Shown here: piece by piece, positions 38,834 through 47,924 of the stretch
How the letters are laid out: every line of letters starts with the position of its first letter
How positions within the stretch are numbered: the stretch's first letter is position 1
Source of the DNA: an uncultured Collinsella sp.
GTDB taxonomy: Bacteria; Actinomycetota; Coriobacteriia; Coriobacteriales; Coriobacteriaceae
Assembly (NCBI GenBank): GCA_900549655.1
Contig: UROZ01000002.1
Location: forward strand, 1-53,097
Reading direction: 5' to 3'
Length of the DNA: 53,097 nucleotides
Program-made: the position numbers and the translations under genes
Notes under the pieces: model-generated
Told to the model about the DNA's origin: nothing
Database searches by the model: none
The model's input: the letters and a program-made list of their open reading frames with translations, nothing else

Positions 38834-41476
38834 CTACAGCGCGCCGGAACCGGCTTGCATCATGCCGCCGGGGCCCGAGGTCACGCCGCCGCTCACGGGC
38901 GCGGCGTTGCCGGTGTGCGGTACCGCCGGGGCGGTATCGCCACCAAGCGTGCCCGCCGGACGCGGTGCCGGGATCTCGCCCGTGCCGCGGCTAAAGACAA
39001 ACTTGCCATCGGCCACGTCGCACAGGACGGTATCGCCCTCGCCCCACTCGCCAGCCAGCAGTTCCTCGGACAGCGGATCCTCGATGAGCTTTTGGATGGC
39101 ACGACGCAGCGGACGCGCGCCGTTGGTGAGGTCGGTACCCTCCGCCACAATCTTGTCGTAGGCCGCATCGGTAAGCTTGATGTTCATGCCGTTTGCGATC
39201 AGGCGCTGGCGCAGATCGTCCACCAGCAGGTGCGCAATCTTGGTCAGGTTCTCGCCCGAGAGCTTCTGGAACACCACGATGTCGTCGATACGGTTGAGCA
39301 GCTCGGGGCGGAACAGGCGCTTGAGCTCGCCCATCGCGCGGCCGCGGATCTCACTCGAGGTGAGGCCCTGCTCGCCGGTGGTGCCAAAGCCAACGCTCGC
39401 ATCCTGCGCGATCTCGCGGGCGCCCACGTTTGACGTCATGATGATCACCGTATTGCGGAAGTCGACCGTCTTGCCCTGGCTATCGGTCAGACGGCCCTCC
39501 TCCAACACCTGCAGCAGGATATTGAAGATGTCGGGGTGCGCCTTCTCGATCTCGTCGAACAGCACGACCGAGTACGGGTGACGGCGAACAGCCTTGGTGA
39601 GCTGGCCGCCCTCGTCGTGGCCCACATAGCCCGGGGGGCTACCGATGAGCTTGGAGACCTCGAACTCACTGCCAAACTCCGACATATCGAAGCTGATGAG
39701 CGCGTCCTTGCTGCCAAAGAGATACTCGGCGAGCGTCTTGGCGAGCTCGGTCTTGCCTGTGCCGGTGGGACCAAGGAAGATAAAGCTACCACCGGGACGA
39801 CGCGGGTCCTTGAGCGGCGAGCGGCTGCGGCGCACGGCCTTGGCGACGGCCTCGACTGCCTCATCCTGGCCGATGATGCGCGTCTTGAGCACGCTTTCGG
39901 TCTGCAGCAGGCGCCGGCTCTCGCTCTCGGTGAGCGAGGAAACCGGCACGCCCGAGGTCACGGACACGATGTCGGCAATCTGGGAGACATCGATGGTGAG
40001 CGGGCTGGCGTCGAGCTCGGCCGTCCAGGCAGCCTTGGCCTCGGCGAGCTCAATCTCGGCAGCCTTTTGCTGCTCGGTGATCTCGGCGGCCTTGTTCATG
40101 TCGTCGCTCTCGGTGGCCTCCTGCGCGGCGGCCTTAAGCTCCTCCACGCGATGCTCGGCCTCGCGCACCGGCTCGGGCGCACGATTCGCGGCGATGCGAG
40201 CGCGGGCACCGGCCTCGTCGATGAGGTCGATGGCCTTATCGGGCAGGAAGCGATCCTGGATGTAGCGGTCGGAGAGGTTCGCGGCGGCCTCGATAGCACC
40301 CTGCGTATAGCGCACATGGTGGTGCTCCTCGTAGCGCGGCTTGAGCGCGGTCAGGATCTTGACCGTGTCCTCGACGCTCGGCTCCTCGACATCGATGGTC
40401 TGGAAGCGACGCTCGAAGGCCGGGTCCTTGGTGAGGTACTTGCGGAATTCCTCGGCCGTGGTGGCGCCGATAATCTGGAAGGCACCGCGCGCGAGCACGG
40501 GCTTGAGCATGGAGCTCGCGTCGATGGAGCCCTCGGCAGAACCGGCACCGATGATGGTGTGCATCTCGTCAATAAACAGGATGACGTCGTCAGCCTCGGT
40601 GGCCTCCTGGATCACGTTCTTGAGGCGCTCCTCAAACTCACCGCGATACTTGGCGCCCGCAACGAGGCCCGGCAGGTCGAGCGTCCAGATGTTCTGGTTC
40701 ATAAGGTTCTCGGGCACGTTGCCAGCTGCAATCTGCTGAGCCAGACCCTCGACGATGGCCGTCTTGCCCACGCCGGGGTCGCCCAAGATAAGCGGATTGT
40801 TCTTGGTGCGACGCGAAAGGATCTCCATCATACGCTGGACTTCCTTTTCGCGACCAATTACAGGGTCGAGCTCGCCGTCGCGCGCCTTCTGCGTAAGGTT
40901 GGTGGCGAACTGCTTAAGCGTATCGGTGCCGCTCCCCTTTTGCTGCGACGCGTCCGAGCCGCTAAAGAACGGCAGGCCCGCACCGGGACGCCCGGCACCG
41001 GCGCCGGCGAGCGGACGCTTCTTGTCCTGGTCCTTGGCGGTAAGTTTCTCGATAGCCTTTTTGATGGAGGCGGACGACACACCCAGGCGCATGAGGATGT
41101 CCATGGCCATGCCGTTACCCTCTTCGACGATGCCAATCAGCAAGTGCTCGGTCGACACATAGGTCTGGTTGTTCTCACGCGCCACGCGGAAGGAGCGCTC
41201 CATCACGCTAATGACGAGCGGCGTAAAGGCAAGCTTGGCCGCCTCGGTCTCCTCGCTGGGCTCGGGAACCGTGGTCTGGACCTCTTTGAGAGTATCCATG
41301 ATGTCATCGTAGGAGATGTCGAGCGAGCGCAGCGCCTCGGCGGCAATGCCCTCGTCCTCCTTGGCAAGCGCGAGCAGCAAGTGCTCGGTGCCCACCTTAT
41401 TTGAGTGCAGATCGAGCGCCTCCTGTTTGGCCATCGACATGACCTTGCGCGCTCGATCGGTAAATCTATCTAACAT
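38834..41476 (-). CDS. clpC: ATP-dependent Clp protease ATPase ClpC
   Basis: An 880-residue Hsp100 ATPase. The double Clp_N repeat covers 1-145 (FTDRARKVMSMAKQEALDLH), AAA1 has Walker A GDPGVGKTA (232-240), a coiled middle with a UVR-like segment lies around 430-480, and AAA2 has GPTGTGKTELAK. It unfolds proteins for ClpP. The last 50 residues are a Gly/Pro/Ala-rich tail (from PAPRPAGTLGGDTAP on) not typical of ClpC. The start MLDRFTDRAR is chosen by homology and by AAGGAAA upstream. No ctsR or mcsAB is adjacent, unlike in B. subtilis. Confidence 0.96.
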   Translation of the reverse strand: MLDRFTDRARKVMSMAKQEALDLHSNKVGTEHLLLALAKEDEGIAAEALRSLDISYDDIMDTLKEVQTTVPEPSEETEAAKLAFTPLVISVMERSFRVARENNQTYVSTEHLLIGIVEEGNGMAMDILMRLGVSSASIKKAIEKLTAKDQDKKRPLAGAGAGRPGAGLPFFSGSDASQQKGSGTDTLKQFATNLTQKARDGELDPVIGREKEVQRMMEILSRRTKNNPLILGDPGVGKTAIVEGLAQQIAAGNVPENLMNQNIWTLDLPGLVAGAKYRGEFEERLKNVIQEATEADDVILFIDEMHTIIGAGSAEGSIDASSMLKPVLARGAFQIIGATTAEEFRKYLTKDPAFERRFQTIDVEEPSVEDTVKILTALKPRYEEHHHVRYTQGAIEAAANLSDRYIQDRFLPDKAIDLIDEAGARARIAANRAPEPVREAEHRVEELKAAAQEATESDDMNKAAEITEQQKAAEIELAEAKAAWTAELDASPLTIDVSQIADIVSVTSGVPVSSLTESESRRLLQTESVLKTRIIGQDEAVEAVAKAVRRSRSPLKDPRRPGGSFIFLGPTGTGKTELAKTLAEYLFGSKDALISFDMSEFGSEFEVSKLIGSPPGYVGHDEGGQLTKAVRRHPYSVVLFDEIEKAHPDIFNILLQVLEEGRLTDSQGKTVDFRNTVIIMTSNVGAREIAQDASVGFGTTGEQGLTSSEIRGRAMGELKRLFRPELLNRIDDIVVFQKLSGENLTKIAHLLVDDLRQRLIANGMNIKLTDAAYDKIVAEGTDLTNGARPLRRAIQKLIEDPLSEELLAGEWGEGDTVLCDVADGKFVFSRGTGEIPAPRPAGTLGGDTAPAVPHTGNAAPVSGGVTSGPGGMMQAGSGAL

Positions 41477-41668
41477 GCTCGTTTCCTTACATGAGTTCAT
41501 CGAAATCAAAACGCCCGCCCGTCGGCGGCGCTTTTGTCTCTTTACCCACAGGTTGTCTATGTTAACAGCTGGAGGAATATCTATAAACCCGGCTCACATG
41601 AATGCAGGTTATGACCGCATCGCGGGACTCACCGCGCGATGCGCGACAGGCGCCCCGCAAGAGAAACC

Positions 41669-42358
41669 CTAGGCGTCTTTCACCACGTCGGGACTCGTCG
41701 CACGCGATGCGCGATAGGCATCGGCCTCCTTGGAGACGCGTTCGAGCAGCTCGGATGTATCGACGCCCTCGACTTGCGCGACCGTTTCCACCGTCTGCAT
41801 GGCGACCGCCCTCAGGTACGCGCACGCGCTGTCCCCCGGCTGCTCGAGGTCTATCTCCTCGCCGCCCTCCCGGGCAAAGCCGACCGCCATCACAAAGCCC
41901 ATGATGCCCGAGACCAGAAAGCCCACCGCAAAGCTCGAATCTGCCTTGAGCTCTTCTCCGTCGGGGTGGACGATCTCTCTCACGCGGTCGATGATGATCG
42001 TATGGATGCCCTGCACGACCTGCTCGGCGGCACCCGCCCTCATGGTGATGACGATGCGCTGCAGCAGGCAGCGGACGTCGCGCCGGTCGAACGCCGAAAG
42101 GTCGCCCTCGCTCGAAAAATGCCAGAGGGCATCGGTGATGAGCTCGTTATCCTGCAGCAGCTGGGCTATGGCGATGGCGACGAGTTCATCGAAATCGTGA
42201 AAATAGTAGTAAAACGTTCCGCGATTGCACTGGGCGGCGCGGGTCACCTCGCCAACCGACAGCTCGAAGATGCTGTTGTTCTCGATGAGCTCCCAAAACG
42301 CCTCGATGATACGGGTGCGTGCATCGGGCGCATCGGCGTCCTTACGCGGTCTCGCCAT
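41669..42358 (-). CDS. TetR-family repressor of the activase operon
   Basis: A 229-residue TetR regulator. The N-terminal HTH is clear (RIIEAFWELIENNSIFELSV, then GEVTRAAQCNRGTFYYYFHD); the C-terminal 150 residues form the ligand-binding helical domain, longer than average, with a hydrophobic stretch SFAVGFLVSGIMGFVMAVGFA that may line the pocket. Its start overlaps the end of the giant ATPase gene by 17 bases, so they are one transcript. A perfect palindrome in the promoter of that operon (46831-46851) is the likely operator, which makes it autoregulated. Ligand unknown. Confidence 0.87.
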   Translation of the reverse strand: MARPRKDADAPDARTRIIEAFWELIENNSIFELSVGEVTRAAQCNRGTFYYYFHDFDELVAIAIAQLLQDNELITDALWHFSSEGDLSAFDRRDVRCLLQRIVITMRAGAAEQVVQGIHTIIIDRVREIVHPDGEELKADSSFAVGFLVSGIMGFVMAVGFAREGGEEIDLEQPGDSACAYLRAVAMQTVETVAQVEGVDTSELLERVSKEADAYRASRATSPDVVKDA

Positions 42359-45300
42359 GCGCCTCACCGCACCCCTGCGCCTTGGCGTTCATGATGAGCA
42401 TCTGAAGACGGTTCTCCACGTTGGCGAAGCTCACGTCGGGATCGTAGTCGAGCGGCAGGAACTGCGCCGTGGGATACTGCTCCTTGAGCGCATGGATGAG
42501 CCCGCGCCCCACGACATGGTTGGGCAGACACCCGAACGGCTGCAGGATCACGAAGTTGCGGCAGCCGCGCTTGGCGTGCTCGAGAATCTCCGCCGGAATC
42601 AGCACGCCCTCGCCCGCATCGAACGTATGGTGCAGGATCTTATCGCTCGCGCGCACGAGCTCGGGCATGCGCGTCGGCGGCTCGTAGAGCGGGCTCGCCG
42701 CGCCCAGGCGGTCGCAACGGTCGTGCGCGAGCTCGAACAGGTTGTCCGCCGTGGCGTACCAGGCCTTTTCGGGCAGCGACAGGTCGACGTGGAACTCGCG
42801 CGACTGCGCATGCTTGTAGAAATAGGTCTTGCGGATCACGTCGGTCATGCGCGCCTCGATGACCTCGAGCCCGTTGTCCTCGAGGTAGCGCTCGATCTCG
42901 TGGTTGGCGCCGAGATGGAAATTGAGCAGGTACTCGCCCACGATGAGAACGGTCGGATGCGGGTTCGAGCGGTCGTACGGAACGGCGTCCATGATCGCAA
43001 GCGCGCGTTTGAAGCCCGTCGCCTGGCCTCTCAGCCCGGAGCGCTCCATGCCCTCGATAACCTCATCGAGCGCGCGGTCGAACGCAGCGTCCGCCGCGCC
43101 CTTCTCGAGCTCGTAGGGACGGATGCGCCTAAGCATGGCCTCGAGGGCATCGATCATGGGAAGACCGTAGGCGATCTGGATGCTCGGGCCAAGGCCGAGC
43201 TTGAAGCCCGGATGCGCATTGTGGGCATCGACGTCGTCGTTGGTGAGCACCGGGACATAGTCGTATCCCGCGTCGTCGAGCGCGCGGCGCAGCAGGGGCA
43301 TGTAGTGCGTCAGGCGGCAGTCGCCGATATACTTGCCAGTCACCACGGCGACGTCGTGCGGGTCGTACTTACCGCTCTCGAGTGCCGCGAGCGCCTCGCC
43401 GATCACGATTTGCGCGGGGAAGCAGATGTCGTTGTGCACATAGCGTTTGCCCAGGCGGATGGCATCCTCGCGCCCGATATCAAGGGCCTCGGCGCGCACG
43501 CCCTGATTGCGCATCGCCGCGGTCATGAGCCTGCAGAACGCATGGGAGGTGTTGGGGACCAGCGCGATCTTGTCGTGCCGGTCGCGCTTGGTGTACTTGA
43601 CCTTATACGGGTCGTCGAGCGGATGGACCGCGTGCACCCGGGCGCCCTCGGCACGCTCCTCCGCGCGACGACGGTTGACCGACTCGATAAACGAACGCAC
43701 GCGAATGCCCATGGGACCGGCGACGTCGCTCTCATCGAGCTTGATCATCATCGGAACCTTGGAGCCCATCTCGCCCATCATGCGCGCGATCTCGTCGGTG
43801 AGATACGCATCGTGGCCGCAGCCGAAGCTGCCCATCTGCACGAGCTCGAGCTCGGGCGTCGATGCGACGATGACCGCGCACGACAGCATGCGCGCATGGT
43901 AGTTGTTCACGATGTCGATGCGGCTGTTGGAAAGATCGACGTTGCAGACCCCCGGCACCGCATCGGGCGTCAGCACGGGGATGCCGCGCTCAGAGAAGAG
44001 CTTGGGCAGCCCGTGGTTGACCAGCGGATCGTTGTGGTACGGGCGCGAAGCGATCACCACCGCGTAGCCGCCGTCCTCGTGCACGTTCTCGAGCACCTGC
44101 CTGCCGCGCAGCTGCAGCTGGTTCTCAAACGTCTCCTGCGCGCGGTCCGCCTGCTCGGTCACCTTGGCAACCAGGTCGGCATCGATATCGAAGGTCTCCT
44201 TGCACCACGCCTTGAGCTGGCGGTTTCGGTCGCCCTCGTCGTACCAGTGGAACAGCGGCGTATCGAACGGAACGCCGAAACGCTCCTCCGGGTTATCGGA
44301 ATTGCGCATCACGTAGGGGTATCCCTTTACGACGGCGCACATCCACTCGCTGGTAGAGGCGGTGTTTTCGGTGGGCACCGTCGTGATGACGGGCATGAAG
44401 ATGCGGTCGACGCCGGCGTCGACGAGATTGCGGATGTGCCCGTGGACGAGCTTGGCCGGGAAGCACACGGTGTCGGATGTGACGTGCGCCAGACCGCGCT
44501 CGTACATCGCCTTGGTGCTGCGTCCCGAGACGCGCACCTTAAAGCCGAGCGTGCTGAAGAACGTCGACCAGAACGGCATGGTGTCCCAGAACTCGAGCAC
44601 ACGGGGAATACCGATCGTGACATCGCGCCCCCCGCTGACGGGAACCGTGGGGTACGACTCGAACAGCAGCTTCTCGCGGTCGACAAAGAGATTGGGGGCA
44701 GCCGCGGTCCGGTCGCGCCCCGTGCCGGGTGCCTGTGCCTCGCAAGCACCCTGCGGACGCAGCTCCTCCGCCGCGGGAACCTCGCGCACGAGCTCATCCC
44801 ATGAGATGGCGCCGCCGCGCGGGCAGCGATTGCCCGTGACGTAAAGCGAGCCGTCGCCAAATGCCACGACCGCGCGCTGGCAGCGGTTGTTGCACCGACG
44901 GCAGGTAACGCCGCCGAACTCGCGATGCTCGAAGCGCTCCACGGCATCGAGCCCGATAAACGACGTGCCGGCGTCGCCCTTGCGGCATTCCTCGCGCGCG
45001 AGCAGGGCGATACCGATAGCGCCCATCAGCCCCGGGTGGGGCGCACGCGTGACGGGTTTGCCCAGATACTGCTCGAATGCGCGCAGCACCGCGTCGTTTC
45101 GGAACGTGCCGCCCTGGACGACGACTTTGTCGCCCAGACGGTTGAGATTTGAAACGCGAATGACCTTGGTGAACACGTTCTCGATAATCGAACGGCAGAG
45201 ACCGGCCATGATGTCGCCCGGACCCTTACCGCGCCGCTGCTCGGAGACGACGCTGCTGTTCATGAACACCGTGCAGCGGCTGCCGAGAACGGCGGGGGCT

Positions 45301-46781
45301 TTGGACGAAAATGCCTCGGTCGCGATATCCTCAACGGCTATTCCGAGGTTTTTGGCAAAACCCTCGAGGAACGAGCCGCAGCCCGCAGAGCACGCCTCGT
45401 TGACGACGATATCGGTCAGCACGCCGTGGTTGAGCCAGATGGCCTTCATATCCTGTCCGCCGATGTCGAGCACGAAGGTCGCATCGGGAACGCATGCGCA
45501 CGCGGCGCGGGCGTGCGCGACCGTCTCGACCGTATGGTAGTCGGCGTGGAACGCGCGCGCGAAAAGCTCCTCGCCGTATCCCGTGGTGCCCACGGCATCG
45601 ATCGCAAGCGTGACTCCCGCTGTCTCCCAGCGGTTCTTCAAGCTGACAAGACCCTGTTGGGCGACGTCGAGCGGTCTGCCGTTATTAGACGCGTAGAACG
45701 AATCGACAAGCTCACCCGCCTCATCGACCAGGACGAACTTGGTCGTCGTGCTCCCCGAATCGATACCGAGCGCCACACGCACCGTCTCTCCGGGCGCATA
45801 CGCATCCGGACCCTTTGCCGGCGTCTCTTTGCCATGGCGTGCCGTAAAATCCGCCTGCTCGGCAGGTGTGGCAAAAAAGGGCTGGGCAAGACGTCCCTCC
45901 CCGCTTGCGGGCGCGACCGTCTCGAGCTTATCCAGCCGGACAAAAGCGTCGGGAAGGTCGATCGGTTGGGACGATGCGAACATGTCGGTCAGCGACAGGG
46001 CGGCACCGCGCGCGACCATGATCTGCGGATCGCGCGGGACGATAACCTGATCGTCCGATAGATTCAGTTGCTCCCGGAACACGCGGACCAGTGTGGGGTT
46101 GTAGGCGAGCGTACCGCCCTCGAAGATTACCGGCGGCTCGATGTCGATACCCTGGGCCAGACCGCCGATCGTTTGGCGGGCGACCGCGTGAAGCGCCGAA
46201 AGCGCCAGGTCGGTGGTAGGAATGCCCTCGTTGAGCAGCGGCTGGATATCGGTCTTTGCGTACACGCCGCAGCGGCCCGAGACCTCGTGGACGGTCGTTC
46301 CCCGGCTTGCGAGCTGCTCGAACTCGCCCGATTCGGTGCCGACCCCCATGAGCTTTGCCATCTCGTCGATAAATGCACCGGTACCGCCTGCGCACGAGCC
46401 GTTCATGCGCATGTCGGCAACCTCGATGTCTCCCTTATCGTTGGTGCGGAAGAAGATCATCTTGGCGTCTTGGCCGCCCAGCTCGATGGCGCAGCGCGTC
46501 TGCGGATAGAACCTGCTGATCGCGAGCGCGTTGGCGACCACCTCCTGAACGTACGAGGCGCCCAGCGCGGTCGCGATATCGCGCGCACCCGAGCCGGTCA
46601 CCGCAACGCGCAGTGACTCATGGGGAAAGCGCTCGGCGAGCTCGCCGAGCATGGCGCGCACGCTCGCTGTCTGACACGCCCCGTGGCGGCGATATCCCCA
46701 CCACGCCTCGGTCATATCCTCGTGCATCGCGTAAACTTTGGTCGTCGTCGACCCTACGTCCAGTCCTACTAGCAACGCCAT
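42342..46781 (-). CDS. Giant acyl-CoA dehydratase activase-related ATPase (double ASKHA plus DUF2229)
   Basis: A 1479-residue protein with two BadF/BcrA/HgdC-type ASKHA ATPase domains: LDVGSTTTKVYAM and GGQDAKMIF in the first, GIDSGSTTTKFVLV and DIGGQDMKAIW in the second. Each has the cysteine pair that binds the bridging [4Fe-4S] cluster (NGSCAGGTG with GRCGVYAKTD; NEACSAGCGS with GSRCTVF). Extra cysteines (CRRCNNRCQ, GNRCPRGG) precede a long DUF2229/HgdB-like C-terminal half. Relatives use ATP to push electrons to radical dehydratases; the substrate enzyme here may be its own C-terminal half. First gene of an operon with the TetR regulator. Confidence 0.88.
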   Translation of the reverse strand: MALLVGLDVGSTTTKVYAMHEDMTEAWWGYRRHGACQTASVRAMLGELAERFPHESLRVAVTGSGARDIATALGASYVQEVVANALAISRFYPQTRCAIELGGQDAKMIFFRTNDKGDIEVADMRMNGSCAGGTGAFIDEMAKLMGVGTESGEFEQLASRGTTVHEVSGRCGVYAKTDIQPLLNEGIPTTDLALSALHAVARQTIGGLAQGIDIEPPVIFEGGTLAYNPTLVRVFREQLNLSDDQVIVPRDPQIMVARGAALSLTDMFASSQPIDLPDAFVRLDKLETVAPASGEGRLAQPFFATPAEQADFTARHGKETPAKGPDAYAPGETVRVALGIDSGSTTTKFVLVDEAGELVDSFYASNNGRPLDVAQQGLVSLKNRWETAGVTLAIDAVGTTGYGEELFARAFHADYHTVETVAHARAACACVPDATFVLDIGGQDMKAIWLNHGVLTDIVVNEACSAGCGSFLEGFAKNLGIAVEDIATEAFSSKAPAVLGSRCTVFMNSSVVSEQRRGKGPGDIMAGLCRSIIENVFTKVIRVSNLNRLGDKVVVQGGTFRNDAVLRAFEQYLGKPVTRAPHPGLMGAIGIALLAREECRKGDAGTSFIGLDAVERFEHREFGGVTCRRCNNRCQRAVVAFGDGSLYVTGNRCPRGGAISWDELVREVPAAEELRPQGACEAQAPGTGRDRTAAAPNLFVDREKLLFESYPTVPVSGGRDVTIGIPRVLEFWDTMPFWSTFFSTLGFKVRVSGRSTKAMYERGLAHVTSDTVCFPAKLVHGHIRNLVDAGVDRIFMPVITTVPTENTASTSEWMCAVVKGYPYVMRNSDNPEERFGVPFDTPLFHWYDEGDRNRQLKAWCKETFDIDADLVAKVTEQADRAQETFENQLQLRGRQVLENVHEDGGYAVVIASRPYHNDPLVNHGLPKLFSERGIPVLTPDAVPGVCNVDLSNSRIDIVNNYHARMLSCAVIVASTPELELVQMGSFGCGHDAYLTDEIARMMGEMGSKVPMMIKLDESDVAGPMGIRVRSFIESVNRRRAEERAEGARVHAVHPLDDPYKVKYTKRDRHDKIALVPNTSHAFCRLMTAAMRNQGVRAEALDIGREDAIRLGKRYVHNDICFPAQIVIGEALAALESGKYDPHDVAVVTGKYIGDCRLTHYMPLLRRALDDAGYDYVPVLTNDDVDAHNAHPGFKLGLGPSIQIAYGLPMIDALEAMLRRIRPYELEKGAADAAFDRALDEVIEGMERSGLRGQATGFKRALAIMDAVPYDRSNPHPTVLIVGEYLLNFHLGANHEIERYLEDNGLEVIEARMTDVIRKTYFYKHAQSREFHVDLSLPEKAWYATADNLFELAHDRCDRLGAASPLYEPPTRMPELVRASDKILHHTFDAGEGVLIPAEILEHAKRGCRNFVILQPFGCLPNHVVGRGLIHALKEQYPTAQFLPLDYDPDVSFANVENRLQMLIMNAKAQGCGEAHGETA

Positions 46782-46830
46782 AATGCTCCGTCTCTCGCAT
46801 TTTTCCCGCTAGAGATATACCACTCTACGT

Positions 46831-46851
46831 AATACAACAGACTGTTGTATT
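46831..46851. promoter_or_regulatory. TetR operator candidate before the giant ATPase gene
   Basis: A perfect 21-bp palindrome, AATACAACAG and CTGTTGTATT around a single A, 50-70 bases upstream of the start. TATATC on the minus strand just downstream may be the -10. Its size and position fit a TetR dimer site. Confidence 0.7.
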
Positions 46852-46868
46852 TAAACTCCGTATAAAAA

Positions 46869-46896
46869 GCGGCTGCCGAAACGCTTCAGCAGCCGC
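46869..46896 (-). terminator. Terminator of the DUF2798-like gene
   Basis: On the minus strand GCGGCTGC pairs with GCAGCCGC and is followed by TTTTTA. The remaining 160 bases up to the gene's stop hold nothing I recognise. Confidence 0.75.
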
Positions 46897-47062
46897 CGAA
46901 TGCACCAACAGATTGTTCTGCGCGCTAGCACGTCGGGCAACGGAGCAGCACGGGCCCTCCGGTCATGTGCACCGCTCACGCCCGCGATGTCGCCGAGAGA
47001 GCTATCCACGCTTAGGGCTCCAACCAAGCAAGTCGCCCGCGCTCAGCAGATCCCTAAGCGAG

Positions 47063-47611
47063 CTACTCGCACTCAGGAGCCATAGCCTGCTCCAAGAGCT
47101 CGGCATGCTCCTCCTCGAAAACCGTCCCCACAGGGAAGGCGCGACGGAAGACGAAGCGGGAAATCGGACCGGCTACCAAAAGGTTCCACGGCAGCGCCAT
47201 CACAAAATTATGCGGGATGTTGATCATCCAGATCGCGGGCACGGAATACAGGTTCGCAAGGATGCCGCCGGGCATGTGCGTCAGACCCTCGCAGGCACCG
47301 TACAGCGACATGATGATAACCATGGGAACAACCATGCAGGAGCTGACGGCGAGCGTCATGGCAAGCGGCGAGCTCTTGCCCGGCGTGACCAAGTACTTAA
47401 AGGCGAAACCCTTGGCGAGCGGGCTGGCGACGAACCAGTCGCAGCACATGGCAAAAATGTAGGCAACGGGGAAGCCGAGCCACGCAGTGGCAACGACCTC
47501 GCCGTTGATGGCCCCGTGCTGCAGGGCAACGTTGTAGATGCTCATCCAGAGCACCATGCAAAAGCACATGATAAAGGTGAACAGCAGGCTCTCTCGTTTG
47601 TTGATAGGCAT
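47063..47611 (-). CDS. DUF2798-like four-helix membrane protein
   Basis: A 182-residue protein with four hydrophobic segments in two pairs (LLFTFIMCFCMVLWMSIYNV, AWLGFPVAYIFAMCCDWFVA, LAVSSCMVVPMVIIMSLYGA, NFVMALPWNLLVAGPISRFVF). The repeat of two-helix units and its length match DUF2798-family proteins of unknown function. The start at MPINKRESLL is chosen because the hydrophobic part follows directly; upstream AGAGGAA is ten bases away. A large hairpin lies in its leader. Function unknown; likely cytoplasmic membrane. Confidence 0.7.
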   Translation of the reverse strand: MPINKRESLLFTFIMCFCMVLWMSIYNVALQHGAINGEVVATAWLGFPVAYIFAMCCDWFVASPLAKGFAFKYLVTPGKSSPLAMTLAVSSCMVVPMVIIMSLYGACEGLTHMPGGILANLYSVPAIWMINIPHNFVMALPWNLLVAGPISRFVFRRAFPVGTVFEEEHAELLEQAMAPECE

Positions 47612-47658
47612 AAAGGGCAGATTCCTCTCTGTGTTGTACCGCGGCGCCACGCAACAAA

Positions 47659-47705
47659 AACGGGCGGGCAAGATGGAGCTGTTGGAACTTCATCTCGCCC
47701 GCCCG
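47659..47705 (-). terminator. Large hairpin between the ThrE-type and DUF2798-like genes
   Basis: On the minus strand ACGGGCGGGC and GCCCGCCCGT, extended by GAGATG/CATCTT, form a long stem followed by TTTTTGTTG. It can end ThrE transcription or act as an attenuator for the gene that follows 48 bases later. Confidence 0.8.
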
Positions 47706-47821
47706 TGGTACGCGCGTCTGCGACTACTTATGTGGTGGAACCAGCCTAGCACGAAACGCATGCGCTTCGTAAGCGTTGAGTTTATGAAGATGCAGGGCAC
47801 CGATAATCCCCCGACCCCATA

Positions 47822-47888
47822 AGTTGCGGTGGAATACGGACTGTTTTGACCCTTTAAGCAGCAATTCAGCCTCTATTTCACCGCAACT
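47822..47888. repeat. Interspersed inverted repeat family 1, copy C
   Basis: AGTTGCGGTGGAATA and TATTTCACCGCAACT pair with one G-U mismatch. The left flank CGGACTGTTTT matches copy A, but the right flank has lost its partner, so this copy is partly decayed. The stretch 47706-47821 to its left has no recognisable feature. Confidence 0.75.
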
Positions 47889-47891
47889 CAT

Positions 47892-47924
47892 TTGGTGCAA
47901 AGTACCCTGTCCTCTTTGCACCAA
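47892..47924. repeat. Hairpin of the GGGACAG loop family at the ThrE stop
   Basis: TTGGTGCAAAG and CTTTGCACCAA form a perfect 11-bp stem; the loop reads GAGGACAGGGTAC-like on the minus strand. It touches the stop codon of the exporter gene. Confidence 0.7.

Noticed and set aside
42225..44804. A very long open frame on the plus strand opposite the giant ATPase gene
   Set aside because: It lies wholly antisense to a gene with clear motifs; long antisense frames are expected in GC-rich codon use. The same applies to frames opposite feoAB, the amylase gene, clpC and pepD.
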